From NCBI GenBank assembly GCA_032718475.1, contig JAUCBJ010006746.1:19682-83681 (forward strand): a DNA stretch of 64,000 nt. Reading direction: 5' to 3'. Origin of the DNA: Nemertoderma westbladi (lineage: Eukaryota; Xenacoelomorpha; Nemertodermatida; Nemertodermatidae). Positions 20,301 through 35,300 of this stretch are shown here, in pieces (the first letter of the stretch is position 1; each line of letters starts with the position of its first letter). The notes beneath the pieces were generated by a model. The model worked only from the letters and a program-made list of their open reading frames with translations. It was not told where the DNA came from and ran no database searches. A program made the position numbers and the translations under genes.

Positions 20301-23300
20301 AACAACGCTCTCTGTAGCATCCTAATGTTACTTACTTAGCCTCCCTAACAACGCTCCATGTAGCATCCTATTGTTACTTACTTAGCCTCCCTAACAACGC
20401 TCCATGTAGCATCCTATTGTTACTTACTTAGCCTCCCTAACAACGCTCCATGTAGCATCCTATTGTTACTTACTTAGCCTCCCTAACAACGCTCTCTGTA
20501 TCATCCTATTGTTACTTACTTAGCCTCCTTAACAACGCTCCATGTAGCATCCTATTGTTACTTACTTAACCTCCCTAACAACGCTCCATGTAGCATCCTA
20601 TTGTTACTTACTTAGCCTCCCTAACAACGCTCTATGTAGCATCCTATTGTTACTTACTTAGCCTCCCTAACAACGCTCCATGTAGCATCCTATTGTTACT
20701 TACTTAGCCTCCCTAACAACGCTCTATGTAGCATCCTATTGTTACTTACTTAGCCTCCCTAACAACGCTCCATGTAGCATCCTATTGTTACTTACTTAGC
20801 CTCTCTAACAACGCTCCATGTAGCATCCTATTGTTACTTACTTAGCATCCCTAACAACGCTCTATGTAGCATCTTATTGTTACTTACTTAGCCTCCCTAA
20901 CAACGCTCCATGTAGCATCCCATTGTTACTTACTTAGCCTCCCTAACAACGCTCCATGTAGCATCCTATTGTTACTTACTTAGCCTCCCTAACAACGCTC
21001 ACTGTAGCATCCTATTGTTACTTACTTAGCCTCCCTAACAACGCTCCATGTAACATCCTATTGTTACTTACTTAGCCTCCCTAACAACGCTCCATGTAGC
21101 AGCCTATTGTTACTTACTTAGCCTCCCTAACAACGCTCTCTTTATCATCCTATTGTTACTTACTTAGCCTCCCTAACAACGCTATCTATAGCATCCTATT
21201 GTTACTTACTTAGCCTCCCTAACAACGCTCCATGTAGCATCCTATTGTTACTTACTTAGCCTCCCTAACAACGCTCTCTTTATCATCCTATTGTTACTTA
21301 CTTAGCCTCCCTAACAACGCTCTCTGTATCATCCTATTGTTACTTACTTAGCCTCCCTAACAACGCTCCATGTAGCATCCTATTGTTACTTACTTAGCCT
21401 CCCTAACAACGCTCACTGTAGCATCCTATTGTTACTTACTTAGCCTCCCTCACAACGCTCTCTGTAACATCCTATTGTTACTTACTTAGCCTCCCTAACA
21501 ACGCTCTCTGTAGCATCCTATTGTTACTTACTTAGCCTCCCTAACAACGCTCCATGTAGCATCCTATTGTTACTTACTTAGCCTCCCTAACAACGCTATC
21601 TATAGCATCCTATTGTTACTTACTTAGCCTCCCTAACAACGCTCCATGTAGCATCCTATTGTTACTTACTTAGCCTCCCTCACAACGCTCCATGTAGCAT
21701 CCTATTGTTACTTACTTAGCCTCCCTAACAACGCTCTCTGTATCATCCTATTGTTACTTACTTAGCCTCCCTAACAACGCTATCTATAGCATCCTATTGT
21801 TACTTACTTAGCCTCCCTAACAACGCTCCATGTAGCATCCTATTGTTACTTACTTAGCCTCCCTCACAACGCTCTCTGTATCATCCTATTGTTACTTACT
21901 TAGCCTCCCAAACAACGCTCTCTTTATCATCCTATTGTTACTTACTTAGCCTCCCTAACAACGCTCTCTGTATCATCCTATTGTTACTTACTTAGCCTCC
22001 CTCACAACGCTCTCTGTAACATCCTATTGTTACTTACTTAGCCTCCCTAACAACGCTCTCTGTAGCATCCTATTGTTACTTACTTAGCCTCCCTAACAAC
22101 GCTCCATGTAGCATCCTATTGTTACTTACTTAGCCTCCCTAACAACGCTATCTATAGCATCCTATTGTTACTTACTTAGCCTCCCTAACAACGCTCCATG
22201 TAGCATCCTATTGTTACTTACTTAGCCTCCCTAACAACGCTCTCTGTATCATCCTATTGTTACTTACTTAGCCTCCCTAACAACGCTCCATGTAGCATCC
22301 TATTGTTACTTACTTAGCCTCCCTAACAACGCTCTCTGTATCATCCTATTGTTACTTACTTAGCCTCCCTAACAACGCCCCATGTAGCATCCTATTGTTA
22401 CTTACTTAGCCTCCCTAACAACGCTCTCTGTAACATCCTATTGTTACTTACTTAGCCTCCCTAACAACGCTCTCTGTAGCATCCTATTGTTACTTACTTA
22501 GCCTCCCTAACAACGCTCCATGTAGCATCCTATTGTTACTTACTTAGCCTCCCTCACAACGCTCTCTGTAACATCCTATTGTTACTTACTTATCCTCCCT
22601 AACAACGCTCTCTGTAGCATCCTATTGTTACTTACTTAGCCTCCCTAACAACGCTCCATGTAGCATCCTATTGTTACTTACTTAGCCTCCCTAACAACGC
22701 TATCTGTAGCATCCTATTGTTACTTACTTAGCCTCCCTAACAACGCTCCATGTAGCATCCTATTGTTACTTACTTAGCCTCCCTAACAACGCTCCATGTA
22801 GCATCCTATTGTTACTTATTTAGCCTCCCTAACAACGCTCCATGTAGCATCCTATTGTTACTTACTTAACCTCCCTAACAACGCTCCATGTAGCATCCTA
22901 TTGTTACTTACTTAGCCTCCCTAACAACGCTCCCTGTAACATCCTATTGTTACTTACTTAGCCTCCCTAACAACGCTCTCTGTATCATCCTATTGTTACT
23001 TATTTAGCCTCCCTAACAACGCTCCATGTAGCATCCTATTGTTACTTACTTAGCATCCCTAACAACGCTCCATGTAGCATCCTATTGTTACTTATTTAGC
23101 ATCCCTAACAACGCTCTATGTAGCATCTTATTGTTACTTACTTAGCCTCCCTAACAACGCTCCATGTAGCATCCTATTGTTACTTACTTAGCATCCCTAA
23201 CAACGCTCTATGTAGCATCTTATTGTTACTTACTTAGCCTCCCTAACAACGCTCCATGTAGCATCCTATTGTTACTTACTTAGCATCCCTAACAACGCTC

Positions 23301-26300
23301 TATGTAGCATCTTATTGTTACTTACTTAGCCTCCCTAACAACGCTCTCTGTAGCATCCTATTGTTACTTACTTAGCCTCCCTAACAACGCTCTCTGTATC
23401 ATCCTATTGTTACTTACTTAGCCTCCCTAACAACGCTCCATGTAGCATCCTATTGTTACTTACTTAGCATCCCTAACAACGCTCTATGTAGCATCTTATT
23501 GTTACTTACTTAGCCTCCCTAACAACGCTCCATGTAGCATCCTATTGTTACTTACTTAACCTCCCTAACAACGCTCCATGTAGCATCCTATTGTTACTTA
23601 CTTAGCATCCCTAACAACGCTCTATGTAGCATCTTATTGTTACTTACTTAGCCTCCCTAACAACGCTCCATGTAGCATCCTATTGTTACTTACTTAGCAT
23701 CCCTAACAACGCTCTATGTAGCATCTTATTGTTACTTACTTAGCCTCCCTAACAACGCTCCATGTAGCATCCTATTGTTACTTACTTAGCCTCCCTAACA
23801 ACGCTCCATGTAGCATCCTATTGTTACTTATTTAGCCTCCCTAACAACGCTCCATGTAGCATCCTATTGTTACTTACTTAACCTCCCTAACAACGCTCCA
23901 TGTAGCATCATATTGTTACTTACTTAGCCTCCCTAACAACGCTCTCTGTAGCATCCTATTGTTACTTACTTAGCCTCCCTAACAACGCTCTCTGTAGCAT
24001 CCTATTGTTATTTACTTAGCCTCCCTAACAACGCTCCATGTAGCATCCCATTGTTACTTACTTAGCCTCCCTAACAACGCTCTCTGTATCATCTTATTGT
24101 TACTTACTTAGCCTCCCTAACAACGCTCCATGTAGCATCCTATTGTCACTTACTTAGCCTCCCTAACAACGCTCTCTGTATCATCCTATTGTCACTTACT
24201 TAGCCTCCCTAACAACGCTCTCTGTATCATCCTATTGTTACTTACTTAGCATCCCTAACAACGCTCTATGTAGCATCTTATTGTTACTTACTTAGCCTCC
24301 CTAACAACGCTCCATGTAGCATCCTATTGTTACTTACTTAGCCTCCCTAACAACGCTTTCTGTAACATCCTATTGTTACTTACTTAGCATCCCTAACAAC
24401 GCTCTATGTAGCATCTTATTGTTACTTACTTAGCCTCCCTAACAACGCTCCATGTAGCATCCTATTGTTACTTACTTAGCATCCCTAACAACGCTCTATG
24501 TAGCATCTTATTGTTACTTACTTAGCCTCCCTAACAACGCTCCATGTAGCATCCTATTGTTACTTACTTAGCCTCCCTAACAACGCTCCATGTAACATCC
24601 TATTGTTACTTACTTAGCCTCCCTAACAACGCTCCATGTAGCAGCCTATTGTTACTTACTTAGCCTCCCTAACAACGCTCCATGTAACATCCTATTGTTA
24701 CTTACTTAGCCTCCCTAACAACGCTCCATGTAGCAGCCTATTGTTACTTACTTAGCCTCCCTAACAACGCTCTCTTTATCATCCTATTGTTACTTACTTA
24801 GCCTCCCTAACAACGCTCTCTGTATCATCCTATTGTTACTTACTTAGCCTCCCTCACAACGCTCTCTGTAACATCCTATTGTTACTTACTTAGCCTCCCT
24901 AACAACGCTCTCTGTAGCATCCTATTGTTACTTACTTAGCCTCCCTAACAACGCTCCATGTAGCATCCTATTGTTACTTACTTAGCCTCCCTAACAACGC
25001 TATCTATAGCATCCTATTGTTACTTACTTAGCCTCCCTAACAACGCTCCATGTAGCATCCTATTGTTACTTACTTAGCCTCCCTAACAACGCTATCTATA
25101 GCATCCTATTGTTACTTACTTAGCCTCCCTAACAACGCTCTCTGTATCATCCTATTGTTACTTACTTAGCCTCCCTCACAACGCTCTCTGTAACATCCTA
25201 TTGTTACTTACTTAGCCTCCCTAACAACGCTCTCTGTAGCATCCTATTGTTACTTACTTAGCCTCCCTAACAACGCTCCATGTAGCATCCTATTGTTACT
25301 TACTTAGCCTCCCTAACAACGCTATCTATAGCATCCTATTGTTACTTACTTAGCATCCCTAACAACGCTCTATGTAGCATCTTATTGTTACTTACTTAGC
25401 CTCCCTAACAACGCTCCATGTAGCATCCTATTGTTACTTACTTAGCCTCCCTCACAACGCTCTCTGTAACATCCTATTGTTACTTACTTAGCCTCCCTAA
25501 CAACGCTCTCTGTAGCATCCTATTGTTACTTACTTAGCCTCCCTAACAACGCTCCATGTAGCATCCTATTGTTACTTACTTAGCCTCCCTCACAACGCTC
25601 TCTGTAACATCCTATTGTTACTTACTTATCCTCCCTAACAACGCTCTCTGTAGCATCCTATTGTTACTTACTTAGCCTCCCTAACAACGCTCCATGTAGC
25701 ATCCTATTGTTACTTACTTAGCCTCCCTAACAACGCTATCTGTAGCATCCTATTGTTACTTACTTACCCTCCCTAACAACGCTCCATGTAGCATCCTATT
25801 GTTACTTACTTAGCCTCCCTAACAACGCTCCATGTAGCATCCTATTGTTACTTATTTAGCCTCCCTAACAACGCTCCATGTAGCATCCTATTGTTACTTA
25901 CTTAACCTCCCTAACAACGCTCCATGTAGCATCCTATTGTTACTTACTTAGCCTCCCTAACAACGCTCCCTGTAACATCCTATTGTTACTTACTTAGCCT
26001 CCCTAACAACGCTCTCTGTATCATCCTATTGTTACTTATTTAGCCTCCCTAACAACGCTCCATGTAGCATCCTATTGTTACTTACTTAGCATCCCTAACA
26101 ACGCTCCATGTAGCATCCTATTGTTACTTATTTAGCATCCCTAACAACGCTCTATGTAGCATCTTATTGTTACTTACTTAGCCTCCCTAACAACGCTCCA
26201 TGTAGCATCCTATTGTTACTTACTTAGCATCCCTAACAACGCTCTATGTAGCATCTTATTGTTACTTACTTAGCCTCCCTAACAACGCTCCATGTAGCAT

Positions 26301-29300
26301 CCTATTGTTACTTACTTAGCATCCCTAACAACGCTCTATGTAGCATCTTATTGTTACTTACTTAGCCTCCCTAACAACGCTCCATGTAGCATCCTATTGT
26401 TACTTACTTAGCATCCCTAACAACGCTCTATGTAGCATCTTATTGTTACTTACTTAGCCTCCCTAACAACGCTCCATGTAGCATCCTATTGTTACTTACT
26501 TAACCTCCCTAACAACGCTCCATGTAGCATCCTATTGTTACTTACTTAGCATCCCTAACAACGCTCTATGTAGCATCTTATTGTTACTTACTTAGCCTCC
26601 CTAACAACGCTCCATGTAGCATCTTATTGTTACTTACTTAGCCTCCCTAACAACGCTCCATGTAGCATCCTATTGTTACTTACTTAACCTCCCTAACAAC
26701 GCTCCATGTAGCATCCTATTGTTACTTACTTAGCATCCCTAACAACGCTCTATGTAGCATCCTATTGTTACTTACTTAGCATCCCTAACAACGCTCTATG
26801 TAGCATCTTATTGTTACTTACTTAGCCTCCCTAACAACGCTCCATGTAGCATCCTATTGTTACTTACTTAACCTCCCTAACAACGCCCCATGTAGCATCC
26901 TATTGTTACTTACTTAGCATCCCTAACAACGCTCTCTGTAGCATCCTATTGTTACTTACTTAGCCTCCCTAACAACGCTCTCTGTAGCATCCTATTGTTA
27001 CTTTCTTAGCTTCCCTAACAACGCTCTATGTAGCATCTTATTGTTACTTACTTAGCCTCCCTAACAACGCTCCATGTAGCATCCTATTGTTACTTACTTA
27101 GCATCCCTAACAACGCTCTATGTAGCATCTTATTGTTACTTACTTAGCCTCCCTAACAACGCTCCATGTAGCATCCTATTGTTACTTACTTAGCCTCCCT
27201 AACAACGCTCCATGTAGCATCCTATTGTTACTTACTAGCCTCCCTAACAACGCTCCATGTAGCATCCTATTGTTACTTACTTAACCTCCCTAACAACGCT
27301 CCATGTAGCATCATATTGTTACTTACTTAGCCTCCCTAACAACGCTCTCTGTAGCATCCTATTGTTACTTACTTAGCCTCCCTAACAACGCTCTCTGTAG
27401 CATCCTATTGTTATTTACTTAGCCTCCCTAACAACGCTCCATGTAGCATCCCATTGTTACTTACTTAGCCTCCCTAACAACGCTCCATGTAGCATCCTAT
27501 TGTTACTTACTTAGCCTCCCTAACAACGCTCTCTGTATCATCTTATTGTTACTTACTTAGCCTCCCTAACAACGCTCCATGTAGCATCCTATTGTCACTT
27601 ACTTAGCCTCCCTAACAACGCTCTCTGTATCATCCTATTGTCACTTACTTAGCCTCCCTAACAACGCTCTCTGTATCATCCTATTGTTACTTACTTAGCA
27701 TCCCTAACAACGCTCTATGTAGCATCTTATTGTTACTTACTTAGCCTCCCTAACAACGCTCCATGTAGCATCCTATTGTTACTTACTTAGCCTCCCTAAC
27801 AACGCTTTCTGTAACATCCTATTGTTACTTACTTAGCATCCCTAACAACGCTCTATGTAGCATCTTATTGTTACTTACTTAGCCTCCCTAACAACGCTCC
27901 ATGTAGCATCCTATTGTTACTTACTTAGCATCCCTAACAACGCTCTATGTAGCATCTTATTGTTACTTACTTAGCCTCCCTAACAACGCTCCATGTAGCA
28001 TCCTATTGTTACTTTCTTAGCATCCCTAACAACGCTCTATGTAGCATCTTATTGTTACTTACTTAGCCTCCCTAACAACGCTCTCTTTATCATCCTATTG
28101 TTACTTACTTAGCCTCCCTAACAACGCTATCTGTATCATGCTATTGTTACTTACTTAGCCTCCCTAACAACGCTCCATGTAGCAGCCTATTGTTACTTAC
28201 TTAGCCTCCCTAACAACGCTCTCTTTATCATCCTATTGTTACTTACTTAGCCTCCCTAACAACGCTCCATGTAGCATCCTATTGTTACTTACTTAGCCTC
28301 CCTAACAACGCTCTCTGTAGCATCCTATTGTTACTTACTTAGCCTCCCTAACAACGCTCTCTGTATCATCCTATTGTTACTTACTTAGCCTCCCTAACAA
28401 CGCTCTCTGTAGCATCCTATTGTTACTTACTTAGCCTCCCTAACAACGCTCTCTGTATCATCCTATTGTTACTTACTTAGCCTCCCTCACAACGCTCTCT
28501 GTAACATCCTATTGTTACTTACTTAGCCTCCCTAAAAACGCTCTCTGTAGCATCCTATTGTTACTTACTTAGCCTCCCTAACAACGCTCCATGTAGCATC
28601 CTATTGTTACTTACTTAGCCTCCCTAACAACGCTATCTATAGCATCCTATTGTTACTTACTTAGCCTCCCTAACAACGCTCCATGTAGCATCCTATTGTT
28701 ACTTACTTAGCCTCCCTCACAACGCTCTCTGTAACATCCTATTGTTACTTACTTAGCCTCCCTAACAACGCTCTCTGTAGCATCCTATTGTTACTTACTT
28801 AGCCTCCCTAACAACGCTCCATGTAGCATCCTATTGTTACTTACTTAGCCTCCCTCACAACGCTCTCTGTAACATCCTATTGTTACTTACTTAGCCTCCC
28901 TAACAACGCTCTCTGTAGCATCCTATTGTTACTTACTTAGCCTCCCTAACAACGCTCCATGTAGCATCCTATTGTTACTTACTTAGCCTCCCTAACAACG
29001 CTATCTGTAGCATCCTATTGTTACTTACTTAGCCTCCCTAACAACGCTCCATGTAGCATCCTATTGTTACTTACTTAGCCTCCCTAACAACGCTCCATGT
29101 AGCATCCTATTGTTACTTATTTAGCCTCCCTAACAACGCTCCATGTAGCATCCTATTGTTACTTACTTAACCTCCCTAACAACGCTCCATGTAGCATCCT
29201 ATTGTTACTTACTTAGCCTCCCTAACAACGCTCCCTGTAACATCCTATTGTTACTTACTTAGCCTCCCTAACAACGCTCTCTGTATCATCCTATTGTTAC

Positions 29301-32300
29301 TTATTTAGCCTCCCTAACAACGCTCCATGTAGCATCCTATTGTTACTTACTTAGCATCCCTAACAACGCTCCATGTAGCATCCTATTGTTACTTATTTAG
29401 CATCCCTAACAACGCTCTATGTAGCATCTTATTGTTACTTACTTAGCCTCCCTAACAACGCTCCATGTAGCATCCTATTGTTACTTACTTAGCATCCCTA
29501 ACAACGCTCTATGTAGCATCTTATTGTTACTTACTTAGCCTCCCTAACAACGCTCCATGTAGCATCCTATTGTTACTTACTTAGCATCCCTAACAACGCT
29601 CTATGTAGCATCTTATTGTTACTTACTTAGCCTCCCTAACAACGCTCCATGTAGCATCCTATTGTTACTTACTTAGCATCCCTAACAACGCTCTATGTAG
29701 CATCTTATTGTTACTTACTTAGCCTCCCTAACAACGCTCCATGTAGCATCCTATTGTTACTTACTTAACCTCCCTAACAACGCTCCATGTAGCATCCTAT
29801 TGTTACTTACTTAGCATCCCTAACAACGCTCTATGTAGCATCTTATTGTTACTTACTTAGCCTCCCTAACAACGCTCCATGTAGCATCCTATTGTTACTT
29901 ACTTAGCATCCCTAACAACGCTCTATGTAGCATCTTATTGTTACTTACTTAGCCTCCCTAACAACGCTCCATGTAGCATCCTATTGTTACTTACTTAGCC
30001 TCCCTAACAACGCTCCATGTAGCATCCTATTGTTACTTATTTAGCCTCCCTAACAACGCTCCATGTAGCATCCTATTGTTACTTACTTAACCTCCCTAAC
30101 AACGCTCCATGTAGCATCATATTGTTACTTACTTAGCCTCCCTAACAACGCTCTCTGTAGCATCCTATTGTTACTTACTTAGCCTCCCTAACAACGCTCT
30201 CTGTAGCATCCTATTGTTATTTACTTAGCCTCCCTAACAACGCTCCATGTAGCATCCCATTGTTACTTACTTAGCCTCCCTAACAACGCTCTCTGTATCA
30301 TCTTATTGTTACTTACTTAGCCTCCCTAACAACGCTCCATGTAGCATCCTATTGTCACTTACTTAGCCTCCCTAACAACGCTCTCTGTATCATCCTATTG
30401 TCACTTACTTAGCCTCCCTAACAACGCTCTCTGTATCATCCTATTGTTACTTACTTAGCATCCCTAACAACGCTCTATGTAGCATCTTATTGTTACTTAC
30501 TTAGCCTCCCTAACAACGCTCCATGTAGCATCCTATTGTTACTTACTTAGCCTCCCTAACAACGCTTTCTGTAACATCCTATTGTTACTTACTTAGCATC
30601 CCTAACAACGCTCTATGTAGCATCCTATTGTTACTTACTTAGCCTCCCTAACAACGCTCCATGTAGCATCTTATTGTTACTTACTTAGCCTCCCTAACAA
30701 CGCTCTATGTAGCATCTTATTGTTACTTACTTAGCCTCCCTAACAACGCTCCATGTAGCATCCTATTGTTACTTACTTAGCATCCCTAACAACGCTCTAT
30801 GTAGCATCTTATTGTTACTTACTTAGCCTCCCTAACAACGCTCCATGTAGCATCCTATTGTTACTTACTTAACCTCCCTAACAACGCTCTCTGTAGCATC
30901 CTATTGTTATTTACTTAGCCTCCCTAACAACGCTCCCTGTAGCATCCTATTGTTACTTACTTAGCCTCCCTCACAACGCTCTCTGTAACATCCTATTGTT
31001 ACTTACTTAGCCTCCCTAACAACGCTCTCTGTATCATCCTATTGTTACTTACTTAGCCTCCCTAACAACGCTCCATGTAGCATCCTATTGTTACTTACTT
31101 AGCATCCCTAACAACGCTCTATGTAGCATCTTATTGTTACTTACTTAGCCTCCCTAACAACGCTCCATGTAGCATCCTATTGTTACTTACTTAGCATCCC
31201 TAACAACGCTCCATGTAGCATCCTATTGTTACTTACTTAGCCTCCCTAACAACGCTCCCTGTAACATCCTATTGTTACTTACTTAGCCTCCCTAACAACG
31301 CTCTCTGTATCATCCTATTGTTACTTATTTAGCCTCCCTAACAACGCTCCATGTAGCATCCTATTGTTACTTACTTAGCATCCCTAACAACGCTCCATGT
31401 AGCATCCTATTGTTACTTATTTAGCATCCCTAACAACGCTCTATGTAGCATCTTATTGTTACTTACTTAGCCTCCCTAACAACGCTCCATGTAGCATCCT
31501 ATTGTTACTTACTTAGCATCCCTAACAACGCTCTATGTAGCATCTTATTGTTACTTACTTAGCCTCCCTAACAACGCTCCATGTAGCATCCTATTGTTAC
31601 TTACTTAACCTCCCTAACAACGCTCCATGTAGCATCCTATTGTTACTTACTTAACCTCCCTAACAACGCTCCATGTAGCATCCTATTGTTACTTACTTAG
31701 CCTCCCTAACAACGCTCCCTGTAACATCCTATTGTTACTTACTTAGCCTCCCTAACAACGCTCTCTGTATCATCCTATTGTTACTTATTTAGCCTCCCTA
31801 ACAACGCTCCATGTAGCATCCTATTGTTACTTACTTAGCATCCCTAACAACGCTCCATGTAGCATCCTATTGTTACTTATTTAGCATCCCTAACAACGCT
31901 CTATGTAGCATCTTATTGTTACTTACTTAGCCTCCCTAACAACGCTCCATGTAGCATCCTATTGTTACTTACTTAGCATCCCTAACAACGCTCTATGTAG
32001 CATCTTATTGTTACTTACTTAGCCTCCCTAACAACGCTCCATGTAGCATCTTATTGTTACTTACTTAGCCTCCCTAACAACGCTCCATGTAGCATCCTAT
32101 TGTTACTTACTTAGCCTCCCTAACAACGCTCCATGTAGCATCCTATTGTTACTTACTAGCCTCCCTAACAACGCTCCATGTAGCATCCTATTGTTACTTA
32201 CTTAACCTCCCTAACAACGCTCCATGTAGCATCATATTGTTACTTACTTAGCCTCCCTAACAACGCTCTCTGTAGCATCCTATTGTTACTTACTTAGCCT

Positions 32301-35300
32301 CCCTAACAACGCTCTCTGTAGCATCCTATTGTTATTTACTTAGCCTCCCTAACAACGCTCTATGTAGCATCTTATTGTTACTTACTTAGCCTCCCTAACA
32401 ACGCTCCATGTAGCATCCTATTGTTACTTACTTAGCCTCCCTAACAACGCTCTCTGTAGCATCCTATTGTTACTTACTTAGCCTCCCTAACAACGCTCTC
32501 TGTAGCATCCTATTGTTATTTACTTAGCCTCCCTAACAACGCTCTATGTAGCATCTTATTGTTACTTACTTAGCCTCCCTAACAACGCTCCATGTAGCAT
32601 CATATTGTTACTTACTTAGCCTCCCTAACAACGCTCTCTGTAGCATCCTATTGTTACTTACTTAGCCTCCCTAACAACGCTCCATGTAGCATCCCATTGT
32701 TACTTACTTAGCCTCCCTAACAACGCTCTCTGTATCATCTTATTGTTACTTACTTAGCCTCCCTAACAACGCTCCATGTAGCATCCTATTGTCACTTACT
32801 TAGCCTCCCTAACAACGCTCTCTGTATCATCCTATTGTCACTTACTTAGCCTCCCTAACAACGCTCTCTGTATCATCCTATTGTTACTTACTTAGCATCC
32901 CTAACAACGCTCTATGTAGCATCTTATTGTTACTTACTTAGCCTCCCTAACAACGCTCCATGTAGCATCCTATTGTTACTTACTTAGCCTCCCTAACAAC
33001 GCTTTCTGTAACATCCTATTGTTACTTACTTAGCATCCCTAACAACGCTCTATGTAGCATCTTATTGTTACTTACTTAGCCTCCCTAACAACGCTCCATG
33101 TAGCATCCTATTGTTACTTACTTAGCATCCCTAACAACGCTCTATGTAGCATCTTATTGTTACTTACTTAGCCTCCCTAACAACGCTCCATGTAGCATCC
33201 TATTGTTACTTACTTAGCATCCCTAACAACGCTCCATGTAGCATCCTATTGTTACTTACTTAGCCTCCCTAACAACGCTCCATGTAGCATCCTATTGTTA
33301 CTTACTTAGCATCCCTAACAACGCTCTATGTAGCATCTTATTGTTACTTACTTAGCCTCCCTAACAACGCTTTCTGTAACATCCTATTGTTACTTACTTA
33401 GCATCCCTAACAACGCTCTATGTAGCATCTTATTGTTACTTACTTAGCCTCCCTAACAACGCTCCATGTAGCATCCTATTGTTACTTACTTAGCCTCCCT
33501 AACAACGCTTTCTGTAACATCCTATTGTTACTTACTTAGCATCCCTAACAACGCTCTATGTAGCATCTTATTGTTACTTACTTAGCCTCCCTAACAACGC
33601 TCCATGTAGCATCCTATTGTTACTTACTTAGCATCCCTAACAACGCTCTCTGTAGCATCCTATTGTTACTTACTTAGCATCCCTAACAACGCTCTATGTA
33701 GCATCTTATTGTTACTTACTTAGCATCCCTAACAACGCTCTATGTAGCATCTTATTGTTACTTACTTAGCCTCCCTAACAACGCTCCATGTAGCATCCTA
33801 TTGTTACTTACTTAGCATCCCTAACAACGCTTTCTGTAACATCCTATTGTTACTTACTTAGCATCCCTAACAACGCTCTATGTAGCATCTTATTGTTACT
33901 TACTTAGCCTCCCTAACAACGCTCCATGTAGCATCCTATTGTTACTTACTTAGCATCCCTAACAACGCTCTCTGCAGCATCCTATTGTTACTTACTTAGC
34001 ATCCCTAACAACGCTCTATGTAGCATCTTATTGTTACTTACTTAGCATCCCTAACAACGCTCTATGTAGCATCTTATTGTTACTTACTTAGCCTCCCTAA
34101 CAACGCTCCATGTAGCATCCTATTGTTACTTACTTAGCATCCCTAACAACGCTTTCTGTAACATCCTATTGTTACTTACTTAGCATCCCTAACAACGCTC
34201 TATGTAGCATCTTATTGTTACTTACTTAGCCTCCCTAACAACGCTCCATGTAGCATCCTATTGTTACTTACTTAGCATCCCTAACAACGCTCTCTGTAGC
34301 ATCCTATTGTTACTTACTTAGCATCCCTAACAACGCTCTATGTAGCATCTTATTGTTACTTACTTAGCATCCCTAACAACGCTCTATGTAGCATCTTATT
34401 GTTACTTACTTAGCCTCCCTAACAACGCTCCATGTAGCATCCTATTGTTACTTACTTAGCATCCCTAACAACGCTCTATGTAGCATCTTATTGTTACTTA
34501 CTTAGCCTCCCTAACAACGCTCCATGTAGCATCCTATTGTTACTTACTTAGCATCCCTAACAACGCTCTATGTAGCATCTTATTGTTACTTACTTAGCCT
34601 CCCTAACAACGCTCCATGTAGCATCCTATTGTTACTTACTTAGCATCCCTAACAACGCTCTATGTAGCATCTTATTGTTACTTACTTAGCCTCCCTAACA
34701 ACGCTCCATGTAGCATCCTATTGTTACTTACTTAGCATCCCTAACAACGCTCTATGTAGCATCTTATTGTTACTTACTTAGCCTCCCTAACAACGCTCCA
34801 TGTAGCATCCTATTGTTACTTACTTAGCCTCCCTAACAACGCTCCATGTAGCATCCTATTGTTACTTACTTAGCCTCCCTAACAACGCTCCATGTAGCAT
34901 CCTATTGTTACTTACTTAGCATCCCTAACAACGCTCCATGTAGCATCTTATTGTTACTTACTTAGCCTCCCTAACAACGCTCCATGTAGCATCCTATTGT
35001 TACTTACTTAACCTCCCTAACAACGCTCCATGTAGCATCCTATTGTTACTTACTTAGCATCCCTAACAACGCTCTATGTAGCATCTTATTGTTACTTACT
35101 TAGCCTCCCTAACAACGCTCCATGTAGCATCCTATTGTTACTTACTTAGCATCCCTAACAACGCTCTATGTAGCATCTTATTGTTACTTACTTAGCCTCC
35201 CTAACAACGCTCCATGTAGCATCCTATTGTTACTTACTTAGCATCCCTAACAACGCTCTATGTAGCATCTTATTGTTACTTACTTAGCCTCCCTAACAAC